From positions 66,168 through 130,167 of the forward strand of contig JBMNQH010000006.1 in NCBI GenBank assembly GCA_050944035.1: a DNA stretch of 64,000 nucleotides. The letters run 5' to 3'. Positions 34,240 to 43,620 of the stretch are shown here, in pieces. The notes below the pieces were generated by a model. It was not told where the DNA came from and searched no databases. It saw only the letters and a list, made by a program, of their open reading frames with translations. Numbering within the stretch: position 1 is the first letter of the stretch; the number at the start of each line of letters is the position of its first letter. Source of the stretch: JBMNQH01 sp050944035 (lineage in GTDB: Bacteria; Bacillota; Clostridia; Oscillospirales; Oscillospiraceae). Both the position numbers and the translations under genes were made by a program.

Positions 34240-36570
34240 ATGGTGGTAAGAGGTGCAACAGCAAGTAAATACCTGCGGGATTTACAAAATTTGGAACACG
34301 GATCGATTATAGAGAAGTGTATCGTTCTCGGTATGAATCTGATACTGGGATTGATCGCTGGATCAGCGGTAATCTTTCAGAGTTGCAGTCCATTTGGAAT
34401 TGGTATGGTGGCGCAGGCTGGTGCCGGACTGCCCGGTCTGTTTTGTATGATTGGTGCCGGCATCGGATATCTCCTGGTGCTTGGTCTCAGCCATGGAATC
34501 AAATATATTGCCACGACCATGATTGTATTCACGATTGCATTTGTGTTTAAGGAGATCCGACTGAGTCGGACAAGCTGGTTTATGCCACTGATGGCTTCCA
34601 TGGGCGCGATGTTGACCGGCTTTTTGAATGTTGCGGGGAGTATGACGGCCGCTGCTGTGACCTATGCCGCAACGGAAACGGTACTGGTGGGGGCGAGTAC
34701 GGTTTTTTTTCGAATTGCGTTATCGGAAAAGGAGCGCATGACCGAACAGGCAGAAATTTTACATACAGTCAGCGTGATGGTTCTGTTGGGATGCTTCCTG
34801 ATTGCCCTGTCGAACTTGACGCTGTTCGGCGTGCTGTCTCTGGGGCGAATTGCGGCGGTACTGTTGGTTATGATTGTGGCCTATCGAAACGGCTTTATGG
34901 CGGGCAGTACAGCCGGTGCGGCATTGGGAATGGCGATGGATATGGTAACAGTCGGAAGTCCGTTTTATACCATGTCCTATGCCTTTTCCGGCCTACTAGC
35001 CGGCATTTTTACCAAACAGGACAAGCTGTTGTTTATTATCGGTTATGTTCTCTCAAATGCCGTCTCTGTGATTTGGACCTGGGGCAGTGGCGGCCTTCGG
35101 ATGAGCGCGCTGTTTGAGGTCTTTGTGGCATCTGTCATCTTTGCCATGTTGCCGGTTCTTGTTATCAACCGTGTCGGAGAGTTCCTGCTGCAACCGGCCG
35201 AAGGCAGCAGCGAGTCGGGTATGCGGCGTTATGCCGCGCAGAAGGCGGCGCATATGGGACAAAGCTTTCGCTCACTGTATGATATGGTTTCTGAAACGAT
35301 GGATGCAGAGGAGAATGACGGCGATGTTGCAAAAGTATTTGACCGGGCAGCCGATGCGGTCTGTATTGCCTGCAAGCGGAAAGAGGTTTGCTGGCAGCAG
35401 AATTTCAGTGATATGCTGAGTTTGCTCAACGACGCGACCCCGGCGATGCTTGATCGAGGAAAGCTGATCGAAGAGGATTTGCCGCGGCATTTCACCAGAG
35501 AATGCCTGCATCTGTCGGAGTTTCTCTCGGCAGTAAACGGAGAAGTGCGGGGACTGCTGTACCGGCGGCAGTTTCATAAACGGTTGTCGGAGAACCGTGT
35601 GGCAGCCTATGGGCAGTACGCAGATCTGGCTGAAATTATGGAGGGGCTTGCAGAAGAACTCAATGGGACAAGCGGTGCGGATCCATTGGCAGAACGGCGA
35701 TTGCTCCGTTGTCTCCGGAGCATGGACATTGAGGCAAAAGTTTCGGTATTCCGTGACCGGGGCGATCGGCTTCGTGTGATGGTTGAAAGCGGCCGGTTGG
35801 GTCTGCTGTTCCGTGAAGAACGCTGGTTGGATAAGGTTTCTGCGGTTCTGGGTGTACGGATGTGCCGCCCCAATGTAGCCGACGTACAGGAAGAAGGGCG
35901 GCTGCTTTTGCTGGAGGCAGAGCCTCTGTCGGCCTCTGTCGGCATTGCTTCCAAGCGCAAGCAGGGACAAGCGGTCAGCGGCGACTGCGGCACCTATTTC
36001 AAGACCGATCGTGGTGTACTGTGTGTGATTCTCTCGGATGGAATGGGCAGCGGGGAGGAAGCGGCCAAGGAGAGCGGCGACGTTGTAAAGCTCCTGGAAG
36101 GATTTCTGCGTTCAGGGATGGATCCCTGCATTGCCATGAAGATTCTTAACTCGGTCATGCTGCTGCGGAGCGGTGACGACTGGGGGTGTGCAACGGTGGA
36201 TCTGATGTGTGTGGATCTGTTTTCCGGAGAAACTTCCTTTTACAAATACGGTGCAGCGCCGTCTTATGTGCGGAACGGGAAGATGATTCGCCGTATTGAA
36301 TGCCGCAACTTTGCGGCGGGGATCAGCATGGGAGAGGGTGCAATGCCCGATGTTGTCCGGATGAAGCTGAAACCGGGCAACCTTGCCGTCATTGCCAGTG
36401 ACGGGGTGCTGACCTCGGAGAATGATGCGAAAATAGAAGAATTGCTCTCAGCTTATGAGGGAAACAACGTCAAAAAACTGGCGACGATGGTGCTGCAAAG
36501 TGCGATAGATACGCCGGAGTGTGAGGATGATATGACAGTTCTTGCTGTACAAGTGAGCGTCCGTGCGTGA
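34240..36570 (+). CDS. spoIIE: Stage II sporulation protein E, SpoIIE serine phosphatase
   Basis: Dephosphorylates SpoIIAA at the sporulation septum to switch on SigF. 776 residues. The N-terminal 300 residues are about ten membrane helices (LGMNLILGLIAGSAVIF, IATTMIVFTIAFVF and others). A central region of about 230 residues mediates FtsZ interaction and oligomerisation in Bacillus. The PP2C phosphatase domain runs from about 570: SGDCGTYFKTDRGVLCVILSDGMGSGEEA with metal Asp, later NLAVIASDGV and CEDDMTVLAVQ. GGGAGG precedes ATG 34240. Single-gene transcription from a Spo0A-type promoter is likely. Confidence 0.95.
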   Translation: MVVRGATASKYLRDLQNLEHGSIIEKCIVLGMNLILGLIAGSAVIFQSCSPFGIGMVAQAGAGLPGLFCMIGAGIGYLLVLGLSHGIKYIATTMIVFTIAFVFKEIRLSRTSWFMPLMASMGAMLTGFLNVAGSMTAAAVTYAATETVLVGASTVFFRIALSEKERMTEQAEILHTVSVMVLLGCFLIALSNLTLFGVLSLGRIAAVLLVMIVAYRNGFMAGSTAGAALGMAMDMVTVGSPFYTMSYAFSGLLAGIFTKQDKLLFIIGYVLSNAVSVIWTWGSGGLRMSALFEVFVASVIFAMLPVLVINRVGEFLLQPAEGSSESGMRRYAAQKAAHMGQSFRSLYDMVSETMDAEENDGDVAKVFDRAADAVCIACKRKEVCWQQNFSDMLSLLNDATPAMLDRGKLIEEDLPRHFTRECLHLSEFLSAVNGEVRGLLYRRQFHKRLSENRVAAYGQYADLAEIMEGLAEELNGTSGADPLAERRLLRCLRSMDIEAKVSVFRDRGDRLRVMVESGRLGLLFREERWLDKVSAVLGVRMCRPNVADVQEEGRLLLLEAEPLSASVGIASKRKQGQAVSGDCGTYFKTDRGVLCVILSDGMGSGEEAAKESGDVVKLLEGFLRSGMDPCIAMKILNSVMLLRSGDDWGCATVDLMCVDLFSGETSFYKYGAAPSYVRNGKMIRRIECRNFAAGISMGEGAMPDVVRMKLKPGNLAVIASDGVLTSENDAKIEELLSAYEGNNVKKLATMVLQSAIDTPECEDDMTVLAVQVSVRA

Positions 36571-36630
36571 ATAGAACGCCCGGGAAGTGGTTAGACTGGT
36601 AGCAAATGGAGCCACAGGAGGGCAGGAGAA

Positions 36631-36912
36631 ATGGTAAAAGGCATCTCACGCCGTGTCGTGGTGGTCAAGTCACCGGACCCGGAAATCTTTGACGAGGCAA
36701 TCTTCATTGTACGTGATGAGTATTTAAACCGCGGGGGAACCAGTCCCGAAGCGGTGTTGCGCGAGGCACAGCAGGCCGCAGAACGGTATCTGCGGGAAAA
36801 TACCCCAAGACGGCGGAGATTTTTTTCCAGGATACCGCCGTCGGCCTGTGCAGCAGCGGGAGCTGCAGCAACAGGAATTGCATGGCTTGCCCTGCGTCTG
36901 GTAGGCGTCTGA
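36631..36912 (+). CDS. Small hypothetical protein with C-terminal membrane helix
   Basis: 93 residues. An N-terminal alpha/beta stretch (SRRVVVVKSPDPEIFDEAIF then VRDEYLNRGGTSPEAVLREA) precedes an Arg-rich turn (TPRRRRFF) and a C-terminal hydrophobic helix (ACAAAGAAATGIAWLALRL). AGGAGGGCAGGAGAA precedes the ATG. The pattern recurs in Oscillospiraceae-like genomes without a known role. It lies 60 bases after spoIIE and before a terminator, so it is probably co-transcribed with spoIIE and may act in sporulation (inference). Confidence 0.75.
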   Translation: MVKGISRRVVVVKSPDPEIFDEAIFIVRDEYLNRGGTSPEAVLREAQQAAERYLRENTPRRRRFFSRIPPSACAAAGAAATGIAWLALRLVGV

Positions 36913-36926
36913 ACAATCTTTGACAA

Positions 36927-36965
36927 CCGACACACCGAAACACAATCCGGTGTGTCGGCTTTTTA
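36927..36965 (+). terminator. Terminator of the spoIIE unit
   Basis: CCGACACACCG pairs with CGGTGTGTCGG around ten bases, then CTTTTTA. Confidence 0.85.
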
Positions 36966-37035
36966 TTGAAATAATCCCCCGCTCGGAGGTGAACAGGGGA
37001 TAGAAGCCAATAGAAAATGAGAAATAGACATAGAG

Positions 37036-37431
37036 TTAATCAGCTAACCCAATATCTTTTCTAAGAATTAACAAAAGAGAGTCTAAACGACTTTGTTTTA
37101 GGTGATCAGGTAGATCAGAAGAAATCGCTTCATAAGTGTTATAGAATAATTTGGAGATTTGTCTAGGAGCATATAACTGTATTAGAATTTCTATGTCTTC
37201 CACTAAATCTTTAGTAGATATCGTATTGTAATTAGAAAGATGCTTGTTTTCGATATTTTCGGTCTCAATTAAAATAAATTTAATTATTTTTTGATAAGCA
37301 CTCTCCTTTTTTTGACGAAGGTATCGAACATTTTCATTTTTCTGCTTCTTGTTTTCTAGTAATAAGGTGGAAAAATAGGATGTTAAAGCTCCTGTTAATA
37401 CACCAAGTAATGTTATAACTGATTCATTCAT
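37036..37431 (-). CDS. Small membrane protein with coiled coil, partner of the Mrr-like nuclease
   Basis: 131 residues, AT-rich. One N-terminal helix (SVITLLGVLTGALTSYFSTLLL) is followed by a charged coiled-coil stretch (ENKKQKNENVRYLRQKKES) and helical remainder. No recognised domain. The next gene upstream on the same strand ends one base away at 37433, so the two form a tight pair. Composition differs sharply from spoIIE and ahcY on either side, indicating acquisition by transfer. A role in defence is an inference from the partner. Confidence 0.65.
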   Translation of the reverse strand: MNESVITLLGVLTGALTSYFSTLLLENKKQKNENVRYLRQKKESAYQKIIKFILIETENIENKHLSNYNTISTKDLVEDIEILIQLYAPRQISKLFYNTYEAISSDLPDHLKQSRLDSLLLILRKDIGLAD

Positions 37432-37432
37432 A

Positions 37433-37924
37433 CTAATAATTCCTCATCATCTGATGTATAGTGGTTCTGTCCCATAGGAGTGTACCTGTTGCTTCTGCTA
37501 GTGAAATTGCCCCAGAAGTAAAGGTGGAGTTTGTCATAACAACACCAACATGGCAATTATAGAATGACTTACCAGCATGAACTTGTTGAATTGGAGTATT
37601 ACCTAACCGAGAAGTGTAGTTTTTACATTGGATAGCATAACGTATGTCATCTTTGGTTGCAATAATATCAACACCCTGATCGCCGGAGCCGGGTGTGACC
37701 TCTACATTGGTAAATCCATGATCTCGGAGCAGATCAGCACAAAAATATTCAAATTTTTGTCCTTCCATACCATCAATAGAAGATATATTTATCCAAGTGA
37801 GTTGTTTGCTTTTTTTTGCAGAAACTGAGTTATTTTTCTTATCCAAATCTAAAAACTGATCTATCTTCACAATAATTGTAATGATTATAGCGAAAATCAA
37901 GCAAAAAATCTCAAATTCAGTCAT
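37433..37924 (-). CDS. Membrane-anchored Mrr-type restriction endonuclease domain protein
   Basis: 163 residues. N-terminal helix (EFEIFCLIFAIIITIIVKI), then a short linker and the Mrr_cat fold: GQKFEYFCADLLRDHGFTNV, the catalytic GSGDQGVDIIA, AIQCKNY (PD-(D/E)xK lysine as QxK) and VVMTNSTFTSGAISLA. It has no separate DNA-recognition domain. Mrr-family nucleases cut modified or foreign DNA; membrane anchoring suggests action on incoming DNA or at the envelope (inference). First gene of the AT-rich pair. Confidence 0.85.
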   Translation of the reverse strand: MTEFEIFCLIFAIIITIIVKIDQFLDLDKKNNSVSAKKSKQLTWINISSIDGMEGQKFEYFCADLLRDHGFTNVEVTPGSGDQGVDIIATKDDIRYAIQCKNYTSRLGNTPIQQVHAGKSFYNCHVGVVMTNSTFTSGAISLAEATGTLLWDRTTIHQMMRNY

Positions 37925-38144
37925 ATTATCACACCCCCAACAATTATAAAGTTCTTCAAAAATTTTGTCAATATCTATAGATTTTCTGCCAATTAGACAA
38001 GCATGCTCATTCCTCTCATAGGAAAATAATCTATCACACTCGTATCAAAGATAGTCCTATTAAAAGGACTGTTATATTTTTAATAAGACTTTATAAAATA
38101 AAGCATCATTCTTATTGCCGTGTAGTTTTTTGTTGGAAATCTCG

Positions 38145-38173
38145 TTGTAAATAAGGGTAGAACATGATAAAAT
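38145..38173 (+). promoter_or_regulatory. Putative promoter of ahcY, within the 37925-38240 gap
   Basis: TTGTAA, 17 bases, TAAAAT, 67 bases before ahcY. The rest of the 316-base gap is AT-rich and holds no gene I can support; a small stem CTGCC/GGCAG lies near 38200. No SAH or SAM riboswitch core recognised. Confidence 0.45.
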
Positions 38174-38240
38174 ACAATCGATATTGTTTGAAAACTGCCT
38201 GCCCGGCAGATCAATTTGATTCCTTAACAGGAGGCCCATT

Positions 38241-39476
38241 ATGAGCGAAGTTCGAGATATTACCCTTGCCCCTTCTGGGGAGCGAAAAATTAACTGGGCA
38301 TACCGCAACATGCCGATTCTCCGCAGTATTGCAGAGGACTTTGCCAAAACCCGCCCATTTGCAGGACTGAAAATTGCACTTTCTGTCCATATGGAGGCAA
38401 AGACAGCCTGCCTGTGCCGCGTGATGGAGCTGGGCGGCGCAGAGATGCACGTCACGGGCTGCAATCAGCTTTCCACACAGGATGATGTTGCCGCAGCGCT
38501 GGCAGCCAAAGGCATGGACGTCCACGCCTGGCATGCGTCCACAGACGAAGAGTATGTCCGCCACCTGTGCGCAGTTCTGGAACCCGGCCCTAACATTATC
38601 ATCGACGACGGCGGGGATCTGGTACATCTGATGCACACCAAGTACACGCATCTTATCCCGGGTGTAATCGGCGGCTGTGAGGAAACTACAACCGGCATTC
38701 ACCGTCTGCGTACCATGGCACGCACCGGGGAACTGAAGTTCCCAATGGTCATGGTCAATGAGGCCGACTGTAAGCACCTGTTTGATAACCGTTATGGTAC
38801 GGGTCAATCGGTTTGGGATGGCATCAACCGCACTACAAATCTGATTGTTGCAGGCAAAGACGTGGTTGTTGCGGGCTACGGTTGGTGTGGCCGCGGCACA
38901 GCCATGCGGGCGAAGGGACTTGGTGCACGTGTTATTGTAACTGAGGTCGATCCCGTCAAGGCGATTGAAGCTGTCATGGACGGCTTTACTGTTATGCCGA
39001 TGGCGGAAGCAGCGAAAATTGGAGACTTCTTTGTCTGTGTCACCGGATGCAACGATGTCATCACCCGTGAGCATATGGAAGTGATGAAGGACGGCGCAGT
39101 GTTGGCCAACGCAGGGCATTTCAATGTGGAAATCAATATGAACCATTTGGACGCACTGGCAGTGGAACAATATGAAGCCCGCAACAACATCCGCGGCTAT
39201 ATTCTGGAAGATGGCCGCCAGTTGTTTGTCCTCGGTGAGGGGAAACTGGTCAACCTTGCGGCAGGCGACGGACATCCCGCAGAAATTATGGACATGAGCT
39301 TTGCCATCCAGGCGATGAGTGCGGCGTTCCTTGCCGCGAACCGCGACAAGCTGCATGCGGATGTTATTCCAGTTCCTGTGGAGATCGATCAGGACGTTGC
39401 CTTCCGAAAGCTGCATGCGATGGGCTGCAACATTGATGTTTTGAGCGAGGCGCAGAAGCAGTACCTCGGCCTGTAG
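38241..39476 (+). CDS. ahcY: Adenosylhomocysteinase
   Basis: Splits S-adenosylhomocysteine into adenosine and homocysteine with bound NAD. 411 residues, lacking the insertion of eukaryotic and some bacterial forms, as in Thermotoga and clostridia. Seen: HMEAKTACL, DDGGDLVH, GGCEETTTGIHRL, NDSVTK-region equivalent VNEADCKHLFDN, the NAD loop VVAGYGWCGRGTAMRAKGLGA, EVDPVKA and GHFNVEI. GGAGG precedes ATG 38241. With metF, metH and the activation protein nearby it supports recycling of homocysteine to methionine. Confidence 0.95.
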   Translation: MSEVRDITLAPSGERKINWAYRNMPILRSIAEDFAKTRPFAGLKIALSVHMEAKTACLCRVMELGGAEMHVTGCNQLSTQDDVAAALAAKGMDVHAWHASTDEEYVRHLCAVLEPGPNIIIDDGGDLVHLMHTKYTHLIPGVIGGCEETTTGIHRLRTMARTGELKFPMVMVNEADCKHLFDNRYGTGQSVWDGINRTTNLIVAGKDVVVAGYGWCGRGTAMRAKGLGARVIVTEVDPVKAIEAVMDGFTVMPMAEAAKIGDFFVCVTGCNDVITREHMEVMKDGAVLANAGHFNVEINMNHLDALAVEQYEARNNIRGYILEDGRQLFVLGEGKLVNLAAGDGHPAEIMDMSFAIQAMSAAFLAANRDKLHADVIPVPVEIDQDVAFRKLHAMGCNIDVLSEAQKQYLGL

Positions 39477-39498
39477 TATTGGTCGCGAGGGAACCCGT

Positions 39499-40422
39499 AT
39501 GAATTTTTTTGAAATTCTGAATTATATGCTGGTGTTGGTGATCCTGTTTCTAATTGGCGTAATCGCACACAAAACCGGGATTACCGACGATGTTGCGGAT
39601 AAAAAAATCAGCACTGTGATTCTGATGCTGTCGCAGAGTGCGCTGATTCTTTACTCCGCCATGAGTGCAGAGTCCGGTATGCCGCCGCTGGAGCTGTTGA
39701 AAATTCTTGCCTTGGCGTTTGCCGCTTATGGCATTATGGTTGTTGCCGGATTTCTGGTACCGCGGATACTCCGTGCACCCAAAGAGGATCGTGGCATCTA
39801 TAACTTTATGTCTATTTTCAGCAATGTCGGATTTATGGGCTTTCCGGTTATCGCATCCATTTACGGTTCTGAGGCGATCTTTTATGCCGCGATGTTCAGC
39901 ATGCCGCTGAATATTTTGGCCTATACATACGGCGTTGTTTTGGTCTCCGGCGGGGAGGAGCATCAAAAAATTCAGTGGAAAAGCATCCTGAACCCCCCGA
40001 TTGTATCCAGCATTTTAGCCGCCTTTATTTTCCTGTTCCATATCAAGTTTCCGGTTGTCATTGTCAACGCTGCCGATATGCTCGGCGGAACGCTGACTCC
40101 GATGGCGATGCTGATTATCGGTGGGTCTATGGCGGAGCTGAAGCTAAAGGATGTTTTGGGGGATTGGCGTGTATATGTTATGACCGCCATCCGTCTGTTT
40201 GTGTTGCCGGTAGTCATCTGGGCGGTTATGCGCAATTTCCTTTCTGATCCTATGCTGCTTGGCGTCTGTACGTTGGTATTTGCCATGCCGGTTGCGGCGA
40301 TCGCAACCATCTTCAGCATTCAATATGACGGCAATGTGGAAGTGGCATCCAAAACGGTATTTCTCAGCACGGTGTTTTCCGTTTTCTCTATTCCGCTGAT
40401 TGCTTCAACACTGTTGTTGTGA
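39499..40422 (+). CDS. AEC family (auxin efflux carrier-type) transporter
   Basis: 307 residues with about ten membrane helices in two inverted halves (MLVLVILFLIGVIAHKTGI first; FVLPVVIWAVM in the second). NVGFMGFPVI and the second-half LTPMAMLIIGGSMAELKL are typical of AEC/malate-auxin carriers. Substrate unknown; members move malate, malonate and other small acids. It starts 22 bases after ahcY and is likely on the same transcript, so an amino acid or nucleoside breakdown product is possible (inference). Confidence 0.88.
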   Translation: MNFFEILNYMLVLVILFLIGVIAHKTGITDDVADKKISTVILMLSQSALILYSAMSAESGMPPLELLKILALAFAAYGIMVVAGFLVPRILRAPKEDRGIYNFMSIFSNVGFMGFPVIASIYGSEAIFYAAMFSMPLNILAYTYGVVLVSGGEEHQKIQWKSILNPPIVSSILAAFIFLFHIKFPVVIVNAADMLGGTLTPMAMLIIGGSMAELKLKDVLGDWRVYVMTAIRLFVLPVVIWAVMRNFLSDPMLLGVCTLVFAMPVAAIATIFSIQYDGNVEVASKTVFLSTVFSVFSIPLIASTLLL

Positions 40423-40443
40423 TAGAAACTGACGTGAAATCAA

Positions 40444-40487
40444 AAAAGAAACAGCGCGGGGGTCTGATTCCCTGCGCTGTTTCTTTT
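40444..40487. terminator. Bidirectional terminator between the transporter and metH
   Basis: AAAAGAAACAGCGC pairs with GCGCTGTTTCTTTT with further G/C pairs inside, A-run and T-run on opposite sides. Confidence 0.85.
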
Positions 40488-40494
40488 ATTTGCG

Positions 40495-42915
40495 TTATAC
40501 GCTGAACAGACGTTCTGCAAACCGTACGGTTTCCATTGCATCTTTTGCATAAAAATCGGCGCCGATCATATCAGCGTATTCCTGTGTTAACACTGCGCCG
40601 CCCACCACAATCTTGCAGTCAGGAAGATTTGCATGGAGCAGAGCGATGGTCTCCTCCATCGCTGGAACGGTGGTGGTCATCAATGCACTGAGTCCCACCA
40701 TACGAACCTGTTCCTGAATTGCGGTTTCCAATATGGTTTCTGGAGGGACATCTTTTCCGAGATCCAGCACGGTATAACCATAGTTTTCCAACAGAACCCG
40801 GACAATGTTTTTACCAATGTCGTGGATATCGCCGCGAACAGTAGCGATCACGATTTTTTCTCCGGCTTTCTGCACGCCGCTTGCTGTTAAAGATTGCTTG
40901 ACCACCTCAAAGGCGGAGGCAGCCGCTTCGGCGCTCATCAGGAGCTGTGGGAGATAGAGCGTTTTCTGTTCAAACCCTCGACCAACATCATCCAGTGCCG
41001 GAACAATATGAGCATTGATGACCGTAAGCGGGTCACAGGTTTCCAGGAGTTCTGTGGTGCGCACAGCAGCCTGCTCTTTTAATCCTTTGATAATTGCGGA
41101 TTTTAATGCACTTTCTGTTGGATCGGAAGCGGTAGTGTCCGATTTCTTTTGCGCTGTCACAGTGGCACCCTGAGGGATAAGATCTGCTGCAAATGCAATA
41201 TAGTTTTGGCAGTTGGAGTCGAACCCGTTCAAGGCCAGAAAACTATGGTAGACCTTCATCATGTCCAGAGAATGCGGGTTCATGATGGCGGCGTCGAGAC
41301 CGCACTGCAATGCCAGCGCAAAGAAGGTGGAGGTGACGAAATCCCGGTTTGGCAGACCGAATGAGACGTTGGAAACACCAAGTGTAGCCAGGCCGCCCAT
41401 CCGTTTGATGCCGGAGATGGCCTCCAGCGTCACTTTGCCCATGCGGTCATCGGACGAGATGGCCATGGCGAGCGGGTCGATGATAATATCCTTTTTTTGG
41501 ATACCGTATTCTTCCGCTCGTTCGTAGATGCGTGCGGCGATTTTGCAACGCGCTTCTGCCGTTTCCGGGATACCGGATTCGTCAAGCGTCAATGCGACGA
41601 CGACACCACCGTATTTCGCGGCGAGCGGAAGAACGGTGGACAGGCTTTCCTCCTTACCGTTGACGGAGTTAATCATGGGTTTGCCGTTATACAACCGCAA
41701 GGCACGTTCCATGGCCTCCAAATCCGTGGTATCAATCTGTAAGGGGAGGTCCAGAATACTTTGCAGTTCAAAGACCACTTCGGAGAGCATGGCAACTTCA
41801 TCGATTTCGGGCAGACCGACGTTGACATCGAGAATCTGAACGCCTTTTTCCTCCTGTTGTACACCTTCATTCAGGATATAATCGATGCTGTGACTGCGCA
41901 AAGCCTCTTTGAACCGTTTCTTGCCGGTCGGATTGATGCGCTCTCCAATCAGAATTGGGGTGGTTCCGAGTTCAACTGCATGGGTATATGAGGAGACAAG
42001 GGTACGATGCTTCTTTGTCAGTGGTGCCGGTGTCAGATCCTTCGTAGCAGCAACGAGTTTCTCGATAAACTCTGGAGTGGTGCCGCAGCAGCCGCCGAGT
42101 ACGCGGGCACCCATCTGGACAATCTCCTGCATGATCTCCGCAAATTCATCGGCGTGTACGTCATAGACAGTGTTTCCGTTTTCCGTCCGCGGCAGACCGG
42201 CATTTGGTGCGACGAGCACAGGGACGGACGCGTATTGTGTCAGTACGGGGACGATCTCTTTCATCTGGGCAGGACCAAGCGAGCAGTTCATACCGATGGC
42301 ATCCACATGCAGGCCTTCCAGCAACGCGACCATCGCTGCGGGATCGGCACCCGTCATCAACTTACCGCCTGCATCATAGACGTTGGAAACCAAAATCGGT
42401 AAGTCACAGTTCTCTTTTGCAGCGAGAACAGCGGCCTTGGTTTCATAGGCATCATTCATGGTTTCGATTAAGATACAGTCAACACCGCAAGCTACACCAC
42501 AGCGAATAACCTCGGCAAAGAGAGAAACCGCGTCCTCAAATGCGAGATCCCCAAGCGGTTTCAGCAGCTTTCCGGTGGGACCAATATCGAGCGCAACATA
42601 GCGGTCTGTACCCAGATCATCGGTTTGCCGAATAGCTTCTTTTGCATTGTTGACTGCTGCTGTGACGATTTCCTGTACGGAATACCGGCCGTTGCTTCCG
42701 TCAAACTTCAAAGCATTTGCCCCAAACGTACAGGTGGAGGCGATGTTTGCACCGGCTCGAAAGTAGGCGGTGTGAATGGCTACAAGGATGTCAGGGTGCA
42801 AAATGCTCCAGGTTTCCGGCAGTTCTCCGGGCTGTAGCCCGTTTTCCTGTAATAAGGTGCCACAGCCGCCGTCCAAATAGAACAGACCCTGTTTCAGTTT
42901 TTCACGTACTTCCAT
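40495..42915 (-). CDS. metH: Cobalamin-dependent methionine synthase without reactivation domain
   Basis: 806 residues. Residues 1-290 are the homocysteine-binding barrel (LDGGCGTLLQENG; zinc Cys in GMNCSLGP and GGCCGTTPEFI). About 310-580 is the methyltetrahydrofolate barrel (LIGERINPTGKKRFKEAL, DVNVGLPEIDE). About 590-680 is the B12 cap and 685-806 the B12 domain with the axial His motif GDIHDIGKN and GGAVLT. The C-terminal AdoMet reactivation domain of E. coli MetH is absent and is supplied by the separate gene just upstream. Last gene of the metF operon. Confidence 0.93.
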   Translation of the reverse strand: MEVREKLKQGLFYLDGGCGTLLQENGLQPGELPETWSILHPDILVAIHTAYFRAGANIASTCTFGANALKFDGSNGRYSVQEIVTAAVNNAKEAIRQTDDLGTDRYVALDIGPTGKLLKPLGDLAFEDAVSLFAEVIRCGVACGVDCILIETMNDAYETKAAVLAAKENCDLPILVSNVYDAGGKLMTGADPAAMVALLEGLHVDAIGMNCSLGPAQMKEIVPVLTQYASVPVLVAPNAGLPRTENGNTVYDVHADEFAEIMQEIVQMGARVLGGCCGTTPEFIEKLVAATKDLTPAPLTKKHRTLVSSYTHAVELGTTPILIGERINPTGKKRFKEALRSHSIDYILNEGVQQEEKGVQILDVNVGLPEIDEVAMLSEVVFELQSILDLPLQIDTTDLEAMERALRLYNGKPMINSVNGKEESLSTVLPLAAKYGGVVVALTLDESGIPETAEARCKIAARIYERAEEYGIQKKDIIIDPLAMAISSDDRMGKVTLEAISGIKRMGGLATLGVSNVSFGLPNRDFVTSTFFALALQCGLDAAIMNPHSLDMMKVYHSFLALNGFDSNCQNYIAFAADLIPQGATVTAQKKSDTTASDPTESALKSAIIKGLKEQAAVRTTELLETCDPLTVINAHIVPALDDVGRGFEQKTLYLPQLLMSAEAAASAFEVVKQSLTASGVQKAGEKIVIATVRGDIHDIGKNIVRVLLENYGYTVLDLGKDVPPETILETAIQEQVRMVGLSALMTTTVPAMEETIALLHANLPDCKIVVGGAVLTQEYADMIGADFYAKDAMETVRFAERLFSV

Positions 42916-42945
42916 AATCGAAGAACTCCTTTGTGTATACAGATC

Positions 42946-43620
42946 CTATGCGCGATAGGGACAATGTTCCTGTCTGATGCAGGTTTCACAGCCGTGCTGA
43001 CAGGAAACCGGGGTATCACAAATTCCGATTAGTGCCGTCACGGATTTTGTCGGTATCATAAGCAGACTGTCGGTCAATGTGAGACCGATTCGTTTGGCGG
43101 TCAACAGAACATCCAGTAGCTGTGGTTGAACCGAGAGCGGAAAATCCCCATAGCCGGGACTGAAACGCGGACGAAGGAAGCGGCCTTCTCCGGCGGCCAG
43201 TGTTTCCAGCTGTGCGTTGAGATGATCGCACCAAGCCTCAATGGCAGCGGAAGCGAGTGCATCGTCAATCACACCTTTGGAAGGGGACAGGCGTGCATTG
43301 CGCGCCAGCAGACGATCCACATCGATGCCGATGGTTGCGGCAAACAAAAAGACTTCGGTACAGCCACGCAGATTGTTAGCCAGCGCCTTGCTCTCTACGG
43401 CAATGCCGCCAAATGTACAGCGGGAACCGGTCAAATTCAGCGGGAACCGCTCCCAGACTGCGCTGCAATGGAGTGCAGTCTGCACGTATAGCAATTCTTC
43501 CTGTACGGTTTGAAGCAGATCCAGGGGAGGATCAGAACTCCGGATACCGAGATAACGCAATGCCTCCTGCATAGAGATTGTCAGTGCTTGCGGTTCTATG
43601 GTGCAGAGTGTGGGATTCAT
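42946..43620 (-). CDS. Stand-alone methionine synthase activation domain protein
   Basis: 224 residues. The AdoMet-binding signature RPRFSPGYGDFPLSVQ is at about 150-165 and LLMIPTKSVTALIG follows; the N-terminal half has FLFAATIGIDVDRL. It matches the reactivation domain split from MetH, as described for Thermotoga. The C-terminal CQHGCETCIRQEHCPYR is a Cys-rich tail seen in clostridial versions, possibly binding a metal or iron-sulfur cluster. Overlaps the metF stop by four bases and lies 30 bases before metH, so subunits would be made together. Confidence 0.9.
   Translation of the reverse strand: MNPTLCTIEPQALTISMQEALRYLGIRSSDPPLDLLQTVQEELLYVQTALHCSAVWERFPLNLTGSRCTFGGIAVESKALANNLRGCTEVFLFAATIGIDVDRLLARNARLSPSKGVIDDALASAAIEAWCDHLNAQLETLAAGEGRFLRPRFSPGYGDFPLSVQPQLLDVLLTAKRIGLTLTDSLLMIPTKSVTALIGICDTPVSCQHGCETCIRQEHCPYRA

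Noticed and set aside
38211..39416. 401-codon open frame opposite ahcY
   Set aside because: Antisense shadow of a well-supported enzyme; no recognisable motif and no ribosome site.
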